NCBI GenBank assembly: GCA_030613345.1
Contig: JAUWMD010000061.1
Location: forward strand, 1 to 11,112
Reading direction: 5' to 3'
Length of the DNA stretch: 11,112 bases
Source: Candidatus Krumholzibacteriota bacterium
Lineage (GTDB): Bacteria; Krumholzibacteriota; Krumholzibacteriia; Krumholzibacteriales; Krumholzibacteriaceae
Shown: positions 1 to 6,346 of the stretch, piece after piece
How positions within the stretch are numbered: position 1 is the first letter of the stretch
Layout: each line of letters opens with the position of its first letter
The notes under the pieces: model-generated
What the model was told of the DNA's origin: nothing
Databases searched by the model: none
Seen by the model: the letters and a program-made list of their open reading frames with translations, nothing else
Program-made: the position numbers and the translations under genes

Positions 1-202
1 CCTCCCGTCGACAAAGGGCGTCTGGGTCCGTTTCGAGGTGGTCGGTTTCGAATCGGTTTCGGAGCAGGAGGCATCGGTGGCATGCCAGACCTTCGAATAC
101 AACAGGGAAAACCCGGCGGTAACTTACAGGATGCTGCTGCAGGATGGACAGTGGAAAGCGGCCGGCATCGTCAGTATTGAGAGTGAGAAGATCATTCAGT
201 GA
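1..202 (+). CDS. 3' end of an unrecognised protein (partial)
   Basis: The frame beginning at base 2 is open to a TGA at 200-202 and encodes the last 66 residues of a protein whose start lies outside the window. The visible part alternates hydrophobic and polar residues (VWVRFEVVGFESVSE, then VTYRMLLQDGQWKAAGI). This is the look of a beta-rich fold such as the last strands of an NTF2-like or DUF4878-like domain, where a 'dGqWkv.gv' strand near the end is common. That resemblance is a pattern impression only. Codon use matches the neighbouring genes. A 145-bp gap separates it from the signal peptidase gene. No function is assigned. Confidence 0.6.
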   Translation, partial: LPSTKGVWVRFEVVGFESVSEQEASVACQTFEYNRENPAVTYRMLLQDGQWKAAGIVSIESEKIIQ

Positions 203-347
203 CGGCGATCGGAGGAGCTCATTCCCGAGACTGATCCGGGTAATCCGAACACCCCGCCTCTCGACAAAATCTGAAACCTGTATGTCCGCCGTACGTAGAA
301 AGAGATAGAAGCGTTCAGGCGGCCGGGTTTTATTCGAGAGGTGAAGA
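203..347. other. Intergenic region before the signal peptidase gene
   Basis: This 145-bp gap holds no open frame that looks coding. A TCGACA at 261-266 resembles a -35 box, but the only -10-like string nearby (TATGTC, 281-286) is just 14 bp away, so I call no promoter. A 4-bp CCCG/CGGG pairing (224-227 with 237-240) is too weak to be a terminator. The one clear signal is the Shine-Dalgarno GAGGTGA at 338-344 ahead of the ATG at 348. Confidence 0.5.
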
Positions 348-998
348 ATGAGAAAGATCGCACAATTCGTCCGCAGCAGGGATTTCGCTTTCTACTCCGT
401 TTTTCTGTTCATCCTGATATGTATCAGGTCATCGGTATTCGCAAGCTATTACGTGCCGACAGGATCGATGAATCCCACCATCCTCGAAGGCGATTTCTTT
501 TTCACTAACAAGCTTGCCTACAGACTGAAGGTCCCTTTCACGAAGACCAGCGTATTCGAATGGGGTGTTCCTTCCAGGGGCGAGATGGTCGTCTTCAAGT
601 TCCCGAAGAACGAGAGGGAACTGTACACGAAGAGGGTCATCGGGATCCCGGGCGACATCATCGAGATGTGGGGAGGCCGGCTGATCATAAACGGCCGGGC
701 CATCGGCCGCAGAGCGACAGGCACGAAGGACGGCATATCCTTCTACAGGGAATCGCTCAACGGCAGGGAATACACTATCCAGCACATTACGGGGAAAGGG
801 CGTATGACCGACATACCGCCGGTCATGGTGCCCGAAGGATATATCTTCGTGATGGGCGATAACAGGGACAACAGTTACGACAGCAGGGTGTGGGGATGCC
901 TGCCTCTCGGTAACGTGGAGGGGGAACTGATCGCAAGATGGTTCTCATTCGACCTGAAAGCCATGCGCCCGAGATTCAAAAGGATAGGACTTATCTGA
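348..998 (+). CDS. lepB: Type I signal peptidase (leader peptidase)
   Basis: This is a membrane-bound serine protease (peptidase family S26) that removes signal peptides from exported proteins on the outer face of the cytoplasmic membrane. All family boxes are visible in its 216 residues. One N-terminal membrane segment spans about residues 12-33. The nucleophile box PTGSMNPT places Ser40 as catalytic, and the YTKRVIGIPGD box places the general base at Lys95. The box GDNRDNSYDSR lies at 170-180. With one membrane anchor and 216 residues it resembles the short Gram-positive/Bacteroidota type more than the two-anchor E. coli enzyme of 324 residues. The ATG is preceded by GAGGTGA with good spacing. 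It appears to be transcribed alone: 145 bp precede it and a strong hairpin follows. AGG/AGA encode 15 of its 21 arginines. The family call is secure; the symbol follows convention. Confidence 0.95.
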   Translation: MRKIAQFVRSRDFAFYSVFLFILICIRSSVFASYYVPTGSMNPTILEGDFFFTNKLAYRLKVPFTKTSVFEWGVPSRGEMVVFKFPKNERELYTKRVIGIPGDIIEMWGGRLIINGRAIGRRATGTKDGISFYRESLNGREYTIQHITGKGRMTDIPPVMVPEGYIFVMGDNRDNSYDSRVWGCLPLGNVEGELIARWFSFDLKAMRPRFKRIGLI

Positions 999-1035
999 CA
1001 AGCCGGCATGATCTCATATCGTTCAGCCCGCGGTG

Positions 1036-1065
1036 CAGCCGGGAGCCGAAAGGCCCCGGCTGTTT
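1036..1065 (+). terminator. Rho-independent terminator after the signal peptidase gene
   Basis: The left arm 1036-1047 (CAGCCGGGAGCC) pairs with the right arm 1052-1062 (GGCCCCGGCTG), forming 11 base pairs with one bulged A at 1044. The loop 1048-1051 is GAAA, a stable GNRA tetraloop. Three T residues follow (1063-1065). The T run is short, which is the only weakness. The position, 37 bp after the stop codon and before the next gene, fits termination of the signal peptidase transcript. Confidence 0.75.
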
Positions 1066-1085
1066 CCGTATCAGGCCAAATCACG

Positions 1086-1114
1086 TTGTAGGAGAAGACC
1101 GGGCGATGTAGTAT
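1086..1114 (+). promoter_or_regulatory. Weak candidate promoter of the SDR gene
   Basis: TTGTAG (1086-1091) and TAGTAT (1109-1114) are separated by 17 bp. They match the sigma70 consensus at only 3 and 4 of 6 positions. Support comes mainly from position: it lies just after the terminator at 1036-1065 and would start transcription near 1121, about 30 bases before the preferred ATG at 1151. It could be chance. Confidence 0.25.
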
Positions 1115-1150
1115 TCCCACAGGGAAACATGCATGAGAAAGGACCTGACG

Positions 1151-1906
1151 ATGAAGATAGATCTTACAGGAGTGACGGCGCTGGTCACCGGCGGCAGCAG
1201 CGGCATCGGCGAGGCGATATCCGTCACACTGGCCGATAGCGGGGCGATCGTAGCGGTCCATTACAATACCGGGGGCGAGAGGGCCAGGAAGATGGCCGAA
1301 GAGTTCGATAATGGATCCGAGGCCTTCGGGGCTGACCTTGTCGACCCCGATGCCGCGAGGAACCTGTTTGTCAGGGCGGCGGAGTCACTCGGTGGTATCG
1401 ACCTGCTCGTGAACAACGCCGGTATTTTCATTCCGGTGCAACCGGACAGCGGGCACGGCGAATGGATGAAGACCTGGGAGAGGACGCTCGCTGTCAACCT
1501 CACCTCGGCCGGTGTTCTCTGCAGGGAGGCGATAGAGCATTTCAGGGGGCGAGGGGGGAGAATAGTCAACATCGCATCGAGGGCTGCATTCAGGGGAGAG
1601 ACGGCCGAGTACCTCGCCTACGCCGCGTCGAAGGGCGGCATGATTTCCCTGAGCCGCTCGATCGCCAGGTCATTCGGCAAGGAGGGAATAAAATCGTTTG
1701 CCATCGCACCCGGTTACGTCCTCACGCCGATGACCGAGGAGTATCTCGACAAGCACGGGGACGAGATGGTTGCGAACGAACTGGCGCTCGACGAGATGAC
1801 CGATGCGGATGACGTCGCTCCACTCGTTGCTTTCATAGCCTCGGGCAGGCTCGACCACGCGACTGGCTGCACTATCGATATCAATGGGGGAAGCTACATT
1901 CACTGA
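1151..1906 (+). CDS. Short-chain dehydrogenase/reductase (SDR), FabG-like
   Basis: This is a classical SDR of 251 residues, an NAD(P)H-dependent oxidoreductase acting on an alcohol or ketone substrate. The glycine-rich cofactor motif TGGSSGIG is at 13-20 and the structural NNAG motif at 88-91. Catalytic Ser143 lies in NIAS, and Tyr157 and Lys161 in YAASK. The APG turn after beta-6 is at 187-189, and the C-terminus ends DINGGSYIH. No acidic residue follows the second beta strand (VAVHYN), which leans toward NADP, but this is weak evidence. The substrate cannot be read; FabG, sugar dehydrogenase and other SDRs share these motifs. I chose the ATG at 1151 because AAGGA lies 7-8 bases upstream and MKIDLTG is where such proteins usually begin. 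An ATG at 1133 would add six residues behind a weaker AGGGA. It stands alone, convergent with the membrane protein gene that follows. Confidence 0.88.
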   Translation: MKIDLTGVTALVTGGSSGIGEAISVTLADSGAIVAVHYNTGGERARKMAEEFDNGSEAFGADLVDPDAARNLFVRAAESLGGIDLLVNNAGIFIPVQPDSGHGEWMKTWERTLAVNLTSAGVLCREAIEHFRGRGGRIVNIASRAAFRGETAEYLAYAASKGGMISLSRSIARSFGKEGIKSFAIAPGYVLTPMTEEYLDKHGDEMVANELALDEMTDADDVAPLVAFIASGRLDHATGCTIDINGGSYIH

Positions 1907-1914
1907 GGATTCGG

Positions 1915-1938
1915 TTCAGGGCACTAGATATCCCTGAG
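1915..1938. terminator. Weak hairpin between convergent genes
   Basis: TCAGGG (1916-1921) pairs with CCCTGA (1932-1937), extendable by one G-U pair, around a 10-base loop. It sits in the 17-bp gap between the SDR stop and the end of the convergent BrkB-type gene, and it overlaps the latter's last codons. There is no T run on either side. It could act in both directions, but the evidence is position and a short stem only. Confidence 0.25.
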
Positions 1939-3258
1939 AAGCACGTTCTCCGGCGAATTCTCCATGGCATCGCCGAACGAGTCGATGATAGCGGCGAGCC
2001 TGGCGAACTGCGGAGATTCCTTTACCGGAACGCTGCCGCTTCCGATCTTCTCAAAAGCATCGAGTACGCACTTCACCGAGAAGTAGTTGATATCGCATGC
2101 CGGCTGAAATGCCGAATCCTGTCCCTTTTCCCTTTCCGTCTTGGAGAACATCCCGGTATCGGCCAGCTCGGAAAGGACCTGCCTGACGAGCCGTACGGGC
2201 ATCCCGAGGTCCTCGGCGATCTCCACGGCGGTCATGGGCGCCTCGCCGTCGGCGAAGCTCCTGATTACCTTCCAGACTACCGTGAGGCCGAGAAGTTTCT
2301 TGCTTCGCCAACTGATATGGAGGGAGTCGATCTCGGACTTGTACGTATGAACGTTCTGAATAGCGAATGAGATCTCAGCCCCGAGAAGAATGATCAGCCA
2401 GCTCATCTGGATCCATATCAGGAAAAGGGGCAGTGCGGCGAGACTTCCGTATATCGCGTTGTATTTCGCCACACCGATTTGGAAGATCACATATGTCCAT
2501 TGGACGAGCCGGTACAGCGTTCCCGCCACGACGGCTGCGAAGAAGGAGGACTTGAGGCTGACTTTCGTGTTTGGAAGCACGATGTAGATGAATGTCAGCA
2601 GTCCCCAGATCAGAAGGAAGGGAAGGATATTGAAGAGAAGCCACGTCAGTGGGCCCTCCGCTTCCCTGAGGATAGTGTTCGAGAGGAATGCCGTGAACCT
2701 GGCGGCGATGAATCCCGACATGCTGCTGTACACGATGAAGCCGATCGTACACACGATAAGGATCGAGGTATAATCGCTGAACTTCCGGACGATGCTGCGA
2801 TCCTTGTGGATGTTCCATATATCGTTGAATGCCGCCTCGAAGTTCCCGAGTACCTTGATGAGGGTGTAGAGAAGGAAGATCAGTCCGACGCCCGCGATAA
2901 TCCCCCCCTGCGTGTTTTCCAGAACGGAATTGGAATATTCGACCACCTTGTCGATTACGAGCTTCTGTCCGGGATAATCATTGTAGAGTGATTCCACGAT
3001 CATCTTGTCGTATCCGAATCCTTTCGCGATTCCGAAAATGATTGCGACTACGGGGATGATCGAGAGGAGCGTGTAATAGGTCAGCGCTGAGGCCCTGACG
3101 TTGCATTTATCCTCCTGGAATCCCTTCAGGGAAAGTATGGTTATCCTGAGCTGGTTGACGAATATCTGTCTCGCCCTCGACAGGTCCTCGACACGAAGCT
3201 TCCAGATATCGATTGTCAGGAAGGTGATCGTTTTCTTGATCATATCTACAGGATTCAT
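1924..3258 (-). CDS. YihY/BrkB family membrane protein with C-terminal winged-helix domain
   Basis: This 444-residue inner-membrane protein belongs to the YihY/BrkB family. The family was once mislabelled RNase BN, and its biochemical role is still unclear. The family core is visible: an N-terminal stretch leading to RASALTYYTLLSIIPVVAI (56-74), then membrane segments near 63-80, 118-137, 162-184, 205-228, 238-260 and 271-299. It includes the conserved FEAAFNDIW (140-148) and the LPLFLIW and GAE motifs (276-282, 293-295). Residues about 318-405 form an extra cytoplasmic domain. Its helices TAVEIAEDLGM and VRLVRQVLSELADTGM, followed by a short wing, read as a winged helix-turn-helix. I start at the ATG at 3258 because GGGGGA lies five bases upstream and a good promoter lies just beyond. 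The ATG at 3261 is equally possible. The frame stays open to 3516, but that extension is Arg/Ser/Pro-rich and unlike the family. Confidence 0.88.
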   Translation of the reverse strand: MNPVDMIKKTITFLTIDIWKLRVEDLSRARQIFVNQLRITILSLKGFQEDKCNVRASALTYYTLLSIIPVVAIIFGIAKGFGYDKMIVESLYNDYPGQKLVIDKVVEYSNSVLENTQGGIIAGVGLIFLLYTLIKVLGNFEAAFNDIWNIHKDRSIVRKFSDYTSILIVCTIGFIVYSSMSGFIAARFTAFLSNTILREAEGPLTWLLFNILPFLLIWGLLTFIYIVLPNTKVSLKSSFFAAVVAGTLYRLVQWTYVIFQIGVAKYNAIYGSLAALPLFLIWIQMSWLIILLGAEISFAIQNVHTYKSEIDSLHISWRSKKLLGLTVVWKVIRSFADGEAPMTAVEIAEDLGMPVRLVRQVLSELADTGMFSKTEREKGQDSAFQPACDINYFSVKCVLDAFEKIGSGSVPVKESPQFARLAAIIDSFGDAMENSPENVLLRDI

Positions 3259-3280
3259 CATTATCCCCCACAGGACGCCG

Positions 3281-3296
3281 GACACTCTTACGTGTC
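3281..3296. repeat. Inverted repeat at the predicted transcription start of the BrkB-type gene
   Basis: GACAC (3281-3285) and GTGTC (3292-3296) form a perfect 5-bp inverted repeat around six bases. It lies directly downstream of the -10 box at 3299-3304 on the minus strand, so the predicted transcription start (about 3292) falls inside it. It could be an operator or a short 5' hairpin in the leader. The arms are short, so chance is possible. Confidence 0.35.
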
Positions 3297-3298
3297 GA

Positions 3299-3327
3299 AT
3301 CATAGGGCGAAATGGCAGCCGTGACAA
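3299..3327 (-). promoter_or_regulatory. Sigma70-type promoter of the BrkB-type gene
   Basis: Read on the minus strand, TTGTCA (3327-3322) and TATGAT (3304-3299) are separated by exactly 17 bp. Each matches its consensus (TTGACA, TATAAT) at 5 of 6 positions. Transcription would begin near 3292, giving a leader of about 33 bases to the chosen ATG at 3258, with the GGGGGA ribosome binding site inside it. This promoter argues against the longer open-frame start at 3516, which would lie upstream of it. Confidence 0.7.
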
Positions 3328-3389
3328 GTCGAATGTGCCGGGCCGCCCTGTACCGATATTTATTCTGGAAGCGCACCGCAGCGTGCCTG

Positions 3390-3395
3390 TATAAT
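3390..3395 (+). promoter_or_regulatory. Candidate -10 box for the five-gene run
   Basis: A perfect TATAAT stands in the divergent gap about 110 bp before the ATG at 3504. No recognisable -35 box lies 16-18 bp upstream (GGAAGC at 17 bp), and no TGn extension is present, since TG directly abuts the hexamer. It would need an activator or a different sigma factor, or be chance in an AT-richer patch. No better plus-strand promoter is visible in the gap 3259-3503. Confidence 0.35.
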
Positions 3396-3503
3396 ATCGA
3401 TTCGAGTGATGGAGGATCTTCATATTCTCCATGGAAGCAGATCTCTTCAACGCAGCCGCTTTCGCAGCCCTTTTCGAATAGCGGCGCGGACAGGAGCAGG
3501 GAT

Positions 3504-4115
3504 ATGTTTGAATCACAGCGGGCCTTTGCGATCTTCTCGATCATAGCCGGGGCGATCGTCTGTTTCTGGGGCTACCGCATCTTCAAGGTCGTCCTGGGGA
3601 TCGCGGGATTCATAGCCGGCGCGGTGCTTTTTTACTACTTTGGCGCGCACTATACGGCGAACATGATCGTTCTCGTGATACTGGCGATTTTCGGAGGGAT
3701 GATCGGCGCTTCGCTGTCAATGGCATTTTACTACATCGGGCTCTTCCTGCTCGGCGCTCTGGCCGGCTGGCAGCTCGGTTTCCTTATAGCAACGGCGATC
3801 AACATCGAGTTCGTCATCATCATCCCGATCATCGCGGCGGCGGTCGTCGGCATCCTCGCCTGTTTTTTCCAGAAGCCGATTATAATCATCTCGACCGCGC
3901 TGATCGGCGCGTGGAGCGTCGTGACGGGCGGCTTCTACTTCTTCGGCACGGGTATCATTCCGACCGACCTCTTCCGCGATCCATTCATGCTGGTCGAAAG
4001 CCTTCGCGAGACCAATCCGGTCGTGATACTTGCCTGGATCGCACTCAGCATAGCGGGAATGATATTCCAGTTCAGCTGCCGTGGACCGCTAAATGCCGGC
4101 GAGGAAGGGAAGTAA
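3504..4115 (+). CDS. TMEM198/DUF4203-like multi-pass membrane protein
   Basis: This 203-residue integral membrane protein has about seven hydrophobic segments, near 8-22, 28-46, 52-72, 74-98, 102-120, 125-147 and 172-190. The N-terminal pattern of a hydrophobic helix ending CFWGYRIFKVVLGIAGFIAG (20-39) followed by a second Gly-rich helix matches what I recall of the DUF4203 (TM7SF3/TMEM198-like) family. The molecular function of bacterial members is unknown. No catalytic motif is visible. The start at 3504 is set by AGGAG seven bases upstream (3492-3496) and by the hydrophobic helix beginning at once. The same frame is open back to 3312, but that extension is polar and overlaps the divergent promoter region. 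It is the first gene of a close-packed run; the next gene's ribosome site overlaps this gene's stop codon. Confidence 0.75.
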   Translation: MFESQRAFAIFSIIAGAIVCFWGYRIFKVVLGIAGFIAGAVLFYYFGAHYTANMIVLVILAIFGGMIGASLSMAFYYIGLFLLGALAGWQLGFLIATAINIEFVIIIPIIAAAVVGILACFFQKPIIIISTALIGAWSVVTGGFYFFGTGIIPTDLFRDPFMLVESLRETNPVVILAWIALSIAGMIFQFSCRGPLNAGEEGK

Positions 4116-4129
4116 AGGATGGAACACCG

Positions 4130-4639
4130 ATGATCGAACTGAGACCCGTCACGGTCGACGATCTGCCCGTGATCACTGAAATATACAACGATGCGATACT
4201 CAACACCGCCGCGACCTTCGATCTCGAGACGAAAAGCAGGGAGGATATGCGGCTATGGCTCGAGCGGCACGGCGAGCGTTATCCCGTGGTGGTCTGCTCT
4301 TTCGAGGGAAAGATCGCAGGATACGCCTCACTCAACGAATATTCGCCGAAGAAGGCGTACGCAGCGACCGCCGAGGTGTCGGTCTACGTCGACAGGGACA
4401 GCAGGGGAAAAGGATACGGGCGTACGCTGCTGGGCGCAATAATCGAAGCCGCGGCCGAAACGGGGATCCACGCCCTGATCGCGAGGATTACGGAGGGGAA
4501 CGATATCAGCGTCCAGCTCTTCGAGTCATTCGATTTCACGCATGTCGGGAAGCTCAGGGAGGTGGGTATGAAGTTCGGCCGTCTGCTCGACGTCGACCTC
4601 TATCAGAGGATCGTTGAAGATATCAGGAGGGAAGAATGA
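4130..4639 (+). CDS. GNAT acetyltransferase, phosphinothricin acetyltransferase (PAT/MnaT) type
   Basis: This 169-residue GCN5-related N-acetyltransferase transfers acetyl from acetyl-CoA to an amine. The order of elements follows the PAT/YncA-MnaT branch: start IELRPVTVDDLPVITEIYNDAI, an N-terminal TAATFDLETKS stretch (27-36), a beta strand GYASLNEYSPKKAYAATAEVSVYVD (64-88), and the acetyl-CoA loop R92-G-K-G95-Y-G97. Then comes the helix ending in NDISVQLFESFDFTHVGKLREVGMKFGRLLDV. Glu82 in AEVSVYV sits where PAT enzymes carry their catalytic Glu. Related proteins act on phosphinothricin, methionine sulfoximine or methionine; the substrate here cannot be decided from sequence. AAGGA at 4115-4119 precedes the ATG by 10 bases and overlaps the previous stop. 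The last four bases overlap the start of the next gene (ATGA). Confidence 0.87.
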   Translation: MIELRPVTVDDLPVITEIYNDAILNTAATFDLETKSREDMRLWLERHGERYPVVVCSFEGKIAGYASLNEYSPKKAYAATAEVSVYVDRDSRGKGYGRTLLGAIIEAAAETGIHALIARITEGNDISVQLFESFDFTHVGKLREVGMKFGRLLDVDLYQRIVEDIRREE

Positions 4640-5673
4640 AAAGGAGATTCACAACGTGGATCGTAATCACCGCGATTGTGACCGTCTTTTCAGGCGGCTG
4701 TACCCCGAAGCCGCAGGAAGAGGGGCCGGCCCTCTGGCCCGAGATCGAACCGTACGAGACAGGGTTTCTCAGGGTGTCGGATACACATGAGATTTACTAC
4801 GAACTCTGCGGCAATCCCGACGGCCGACCTGTATTTGTCCTGCATGGGGGGCCGGGGGCGGCCACAGTGCTGTACTACAGGCGTTTCTTCGACCCCGGAA
4901 AATTCCACATCGTATTGCACGACCAGCGCGGCTGCGGAAAGTCGAAGCCGTTCCTCGAGCTCGAGGGAAACACGACATGGGATCTCGTCGAGGATATAGA
5001 GAAGCTCCGCGAGCATGCGGGCTCAGAGAAGATCATCCTCTTCGGCGGATCGTGGGGATCGACCCTGGGGCTCGCATACGGGGTGACCTATCCAGGGAAC
5101 GTCGCGGGCATGGTACTGAGGGGAATATTCACGGCAACTGTCGAGGAGTTCGAACACTACTATTGCGGGGGCTCCGAGTATTTCTTTCCCGAGTTCTACA
5201 GGAGGCTGCAGTCGGTCATGCCGGCGAAATCCCCCTGCATCTCCCCGGAGTATCTGTATCGGAGCATCCTCTATGGATACGAGGAGGAGAGGAAGAGGTT
5301 GAGCATCGCATGGGTCGAGTACGAGGGAGGGATAGCGAGGATGGAGCCTCAGGCCGTGGACGGCGAGGCGCGGTGGAGCACCGAGCGAGGCAGGAAGGTG
5401 CTGCTCGGCCTCGGCGTGATAGAGAACTACTACATGGCCAACAGGTGCTTCCTCGAGGAGGGTGAGCTCCTCGACAGGGCGCACGTGCTCGAAGGGGTCC
5501 CGATCACCCTGGTCAACGGACGATACGATCTTATCTGCCCGCCGCTGTTTGCGTTCAGGGTCCACGAGAAACTCCCCGGATCAAAACTCGTCATTGCGGA
5601 GAGATCCGGGCACTCGATGGGAGAGCCCGAGATCGAGAAGGCGCTTCTCGACGCGGTCCGTGAGTTCGAATAA
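4636..5673 (+). CDS. Proline iminopeptidase-like S33 hydrolase, predicted lipoprotein
   Basis: This 345-residue alpha/beta-hydrolase belongs to the prolyl aminopeptidase (S33) group, which release N-terminal proline or other residues from peptides. Signature motifs are all present: oxyanion HGGPG at 70-74, DQRGCGKS at 96-103, nucleophile Ser139 in GGSWGS, Asp298 in NGRYDL and His326 in RSGHS. The unusual part is the front. MKRR, then a hydrophobic run (7-20) and SGGC at 19-22, reads as a lipoprotein signal with Cys22 as the lipidated residue; Ser at -3 is atypical. A Pro/Glu-rich linker (24-40) follows. Cytosolic family members are roughly 310 residues and lack this. It is translationally coupled to the preceding acetyltransferase through a 4-bp ATGA overlap and has AGGAGG just upstream. 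Substrate specificity is inferred from the family, since aminopeptidases with other preferences share these motifs. Confidence 0.88.
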   Translation: MKRRFTTWIVITAIVTVFSGGCTPKPQEEGPALWPEIEPYETGFLRVSDTHEIYYELCGNPDGRPVFVLHGGPGAATVLYYRRFFDPGKFHIVLHDQRGCGKSKPFLELEGNTTWDLVEDIEKLREHAGSEKIILFGGSWGSTLGLAYGVTYPGNVAGMVLRGIFTATVEEFEHYYCGGSEYFFPEFYRRLQSVMPAKSPCISPEYLYRSILYGYEEERKRLSIAWVEYEGGIARMEPQAVDGEARWSTERGRKVLLGLGVIENYYMANRCFLEEGELLDRAHVLEGVPITLVNGRYDLICPPLFAFRVHEKLPGSKLVIAERSGHSMGEPEIEKALLDAVREFE

Positions 5674-5686
5674 AGGGGGCATGAAG

Positions 5687-6346
5687 ATGAGCGGAGAATA
5701 TACAGTCGGCATCGAAGGGTGGCTCGCCTGCGCGTGGCACGTGATTAAAACGCGCCCGAATCTGATTCTGCGAGGCCTTGCCGTCATGCTCCTCTTCTCC
5801 CTGCTCGGCATCGGGCTCGGCATGCTGCCGGGCGGCGGCGTACTGGTGCTTATTCTTCAGATAACGATCGGCCAGGTGCTCCAGGCCGGCTGGTACCTCT
5901 TCTGCCTGAGGCTGGTGCGCGATGAGGACGCCACGCCGGCCGTGATGTTCGAACCGTTCAGGCGCTTCGGCCAGGTCTGGCTTGTGACCATCGTAATTCC
6001 ACTGATCATCGCAGCGGGTCTGCTTCTCTTCATCGTCCCCGGCCTGTATCTGTGGGCTAGGTTTGGTATGGGGATCTTCGCCGCGGTCGACAGAAAACTG
6101 AATCTGGATGAGGCTCTCGATTTCAGCACGAGGATCACGGAGGGCAACAGGCTTCAGATACTTCTTCTCCACCTGATCATGGCGGTCCTCGGTATACTGC
6201 TCGTCATACCGAGTATCTTCGAGATGGGGAACCTCGGCGTGATCACCTTCCTGGTTTACCTGTTCTTCCTGACCCCGCTGTCCGGAACGGCATATGCCGC
6301 CGCGTATGACAGTCTCGTCGAGACGAAAGCCGGGGAAGAGGCATGA
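5687..6346 (+). CDS. DUF975-like integral membrane protein
   Basis: This 219-residue protein has about five hydrophobic segments, near 26-45, 52-72, 97-119, 157-176 and 184-205. The middle pattern, a long membrane helix running into FIVPGLYLWARFGMGIFAAVD then DEALDFSTRITEGN before another helix, recalls DUF975 and related YciC-like membrane proteins, where 'al..S..l..Gn' links two helices. No catalytic motif is visible and the role is unknown. I start at the ATG at 5687 because GGGGG (5675-5679) lies seven bases upstream. An ATG at 5681 would leave only one base of spacing. It follows the iminopeptidase gene by 13 bp and overlaps the zinc/iron transporter gene by four bases (ATGA), so the three are very likely cotranscribed. 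Confidence 0.75.
   Translation: MSGEYTVGIEGWLACAWHVIKTRPNLILRGLAVMLLFSLLGIGLGMLPGGGVLVLILQITIGQVLQAGWYLFCLRLVRDEDATPAVMFEPFRRFGQVWLVTIVIPLIIAAGLLLFIVPGLYLWARFGMGIFAAVDRKLNLDEALDFSTRITEGNRLQILLLHLIMAVLGILLVIPSIFEMGNLGVITFLVYLFFLTPLSGTAYAAAYDSLVETKAGEEA

Noticed and set aside
3312..3503. Upstream extension of the TMEM198-like frame to an ATG at 3312
   Set aside because: The extension is polar and low-complexity, overlaps the divergent promoter, and AGGAG seven bases before 3504 marks the real start.
3259..3516. N-terminal extension of the BrkB-type frame to an ATG at 3516
   Set aside because: It crosses the strong minus-strand promoter and the divergent gap, has Arg/Ser/Cys-rich composition unlike the family, and GGGGGA supports the start at 3258.
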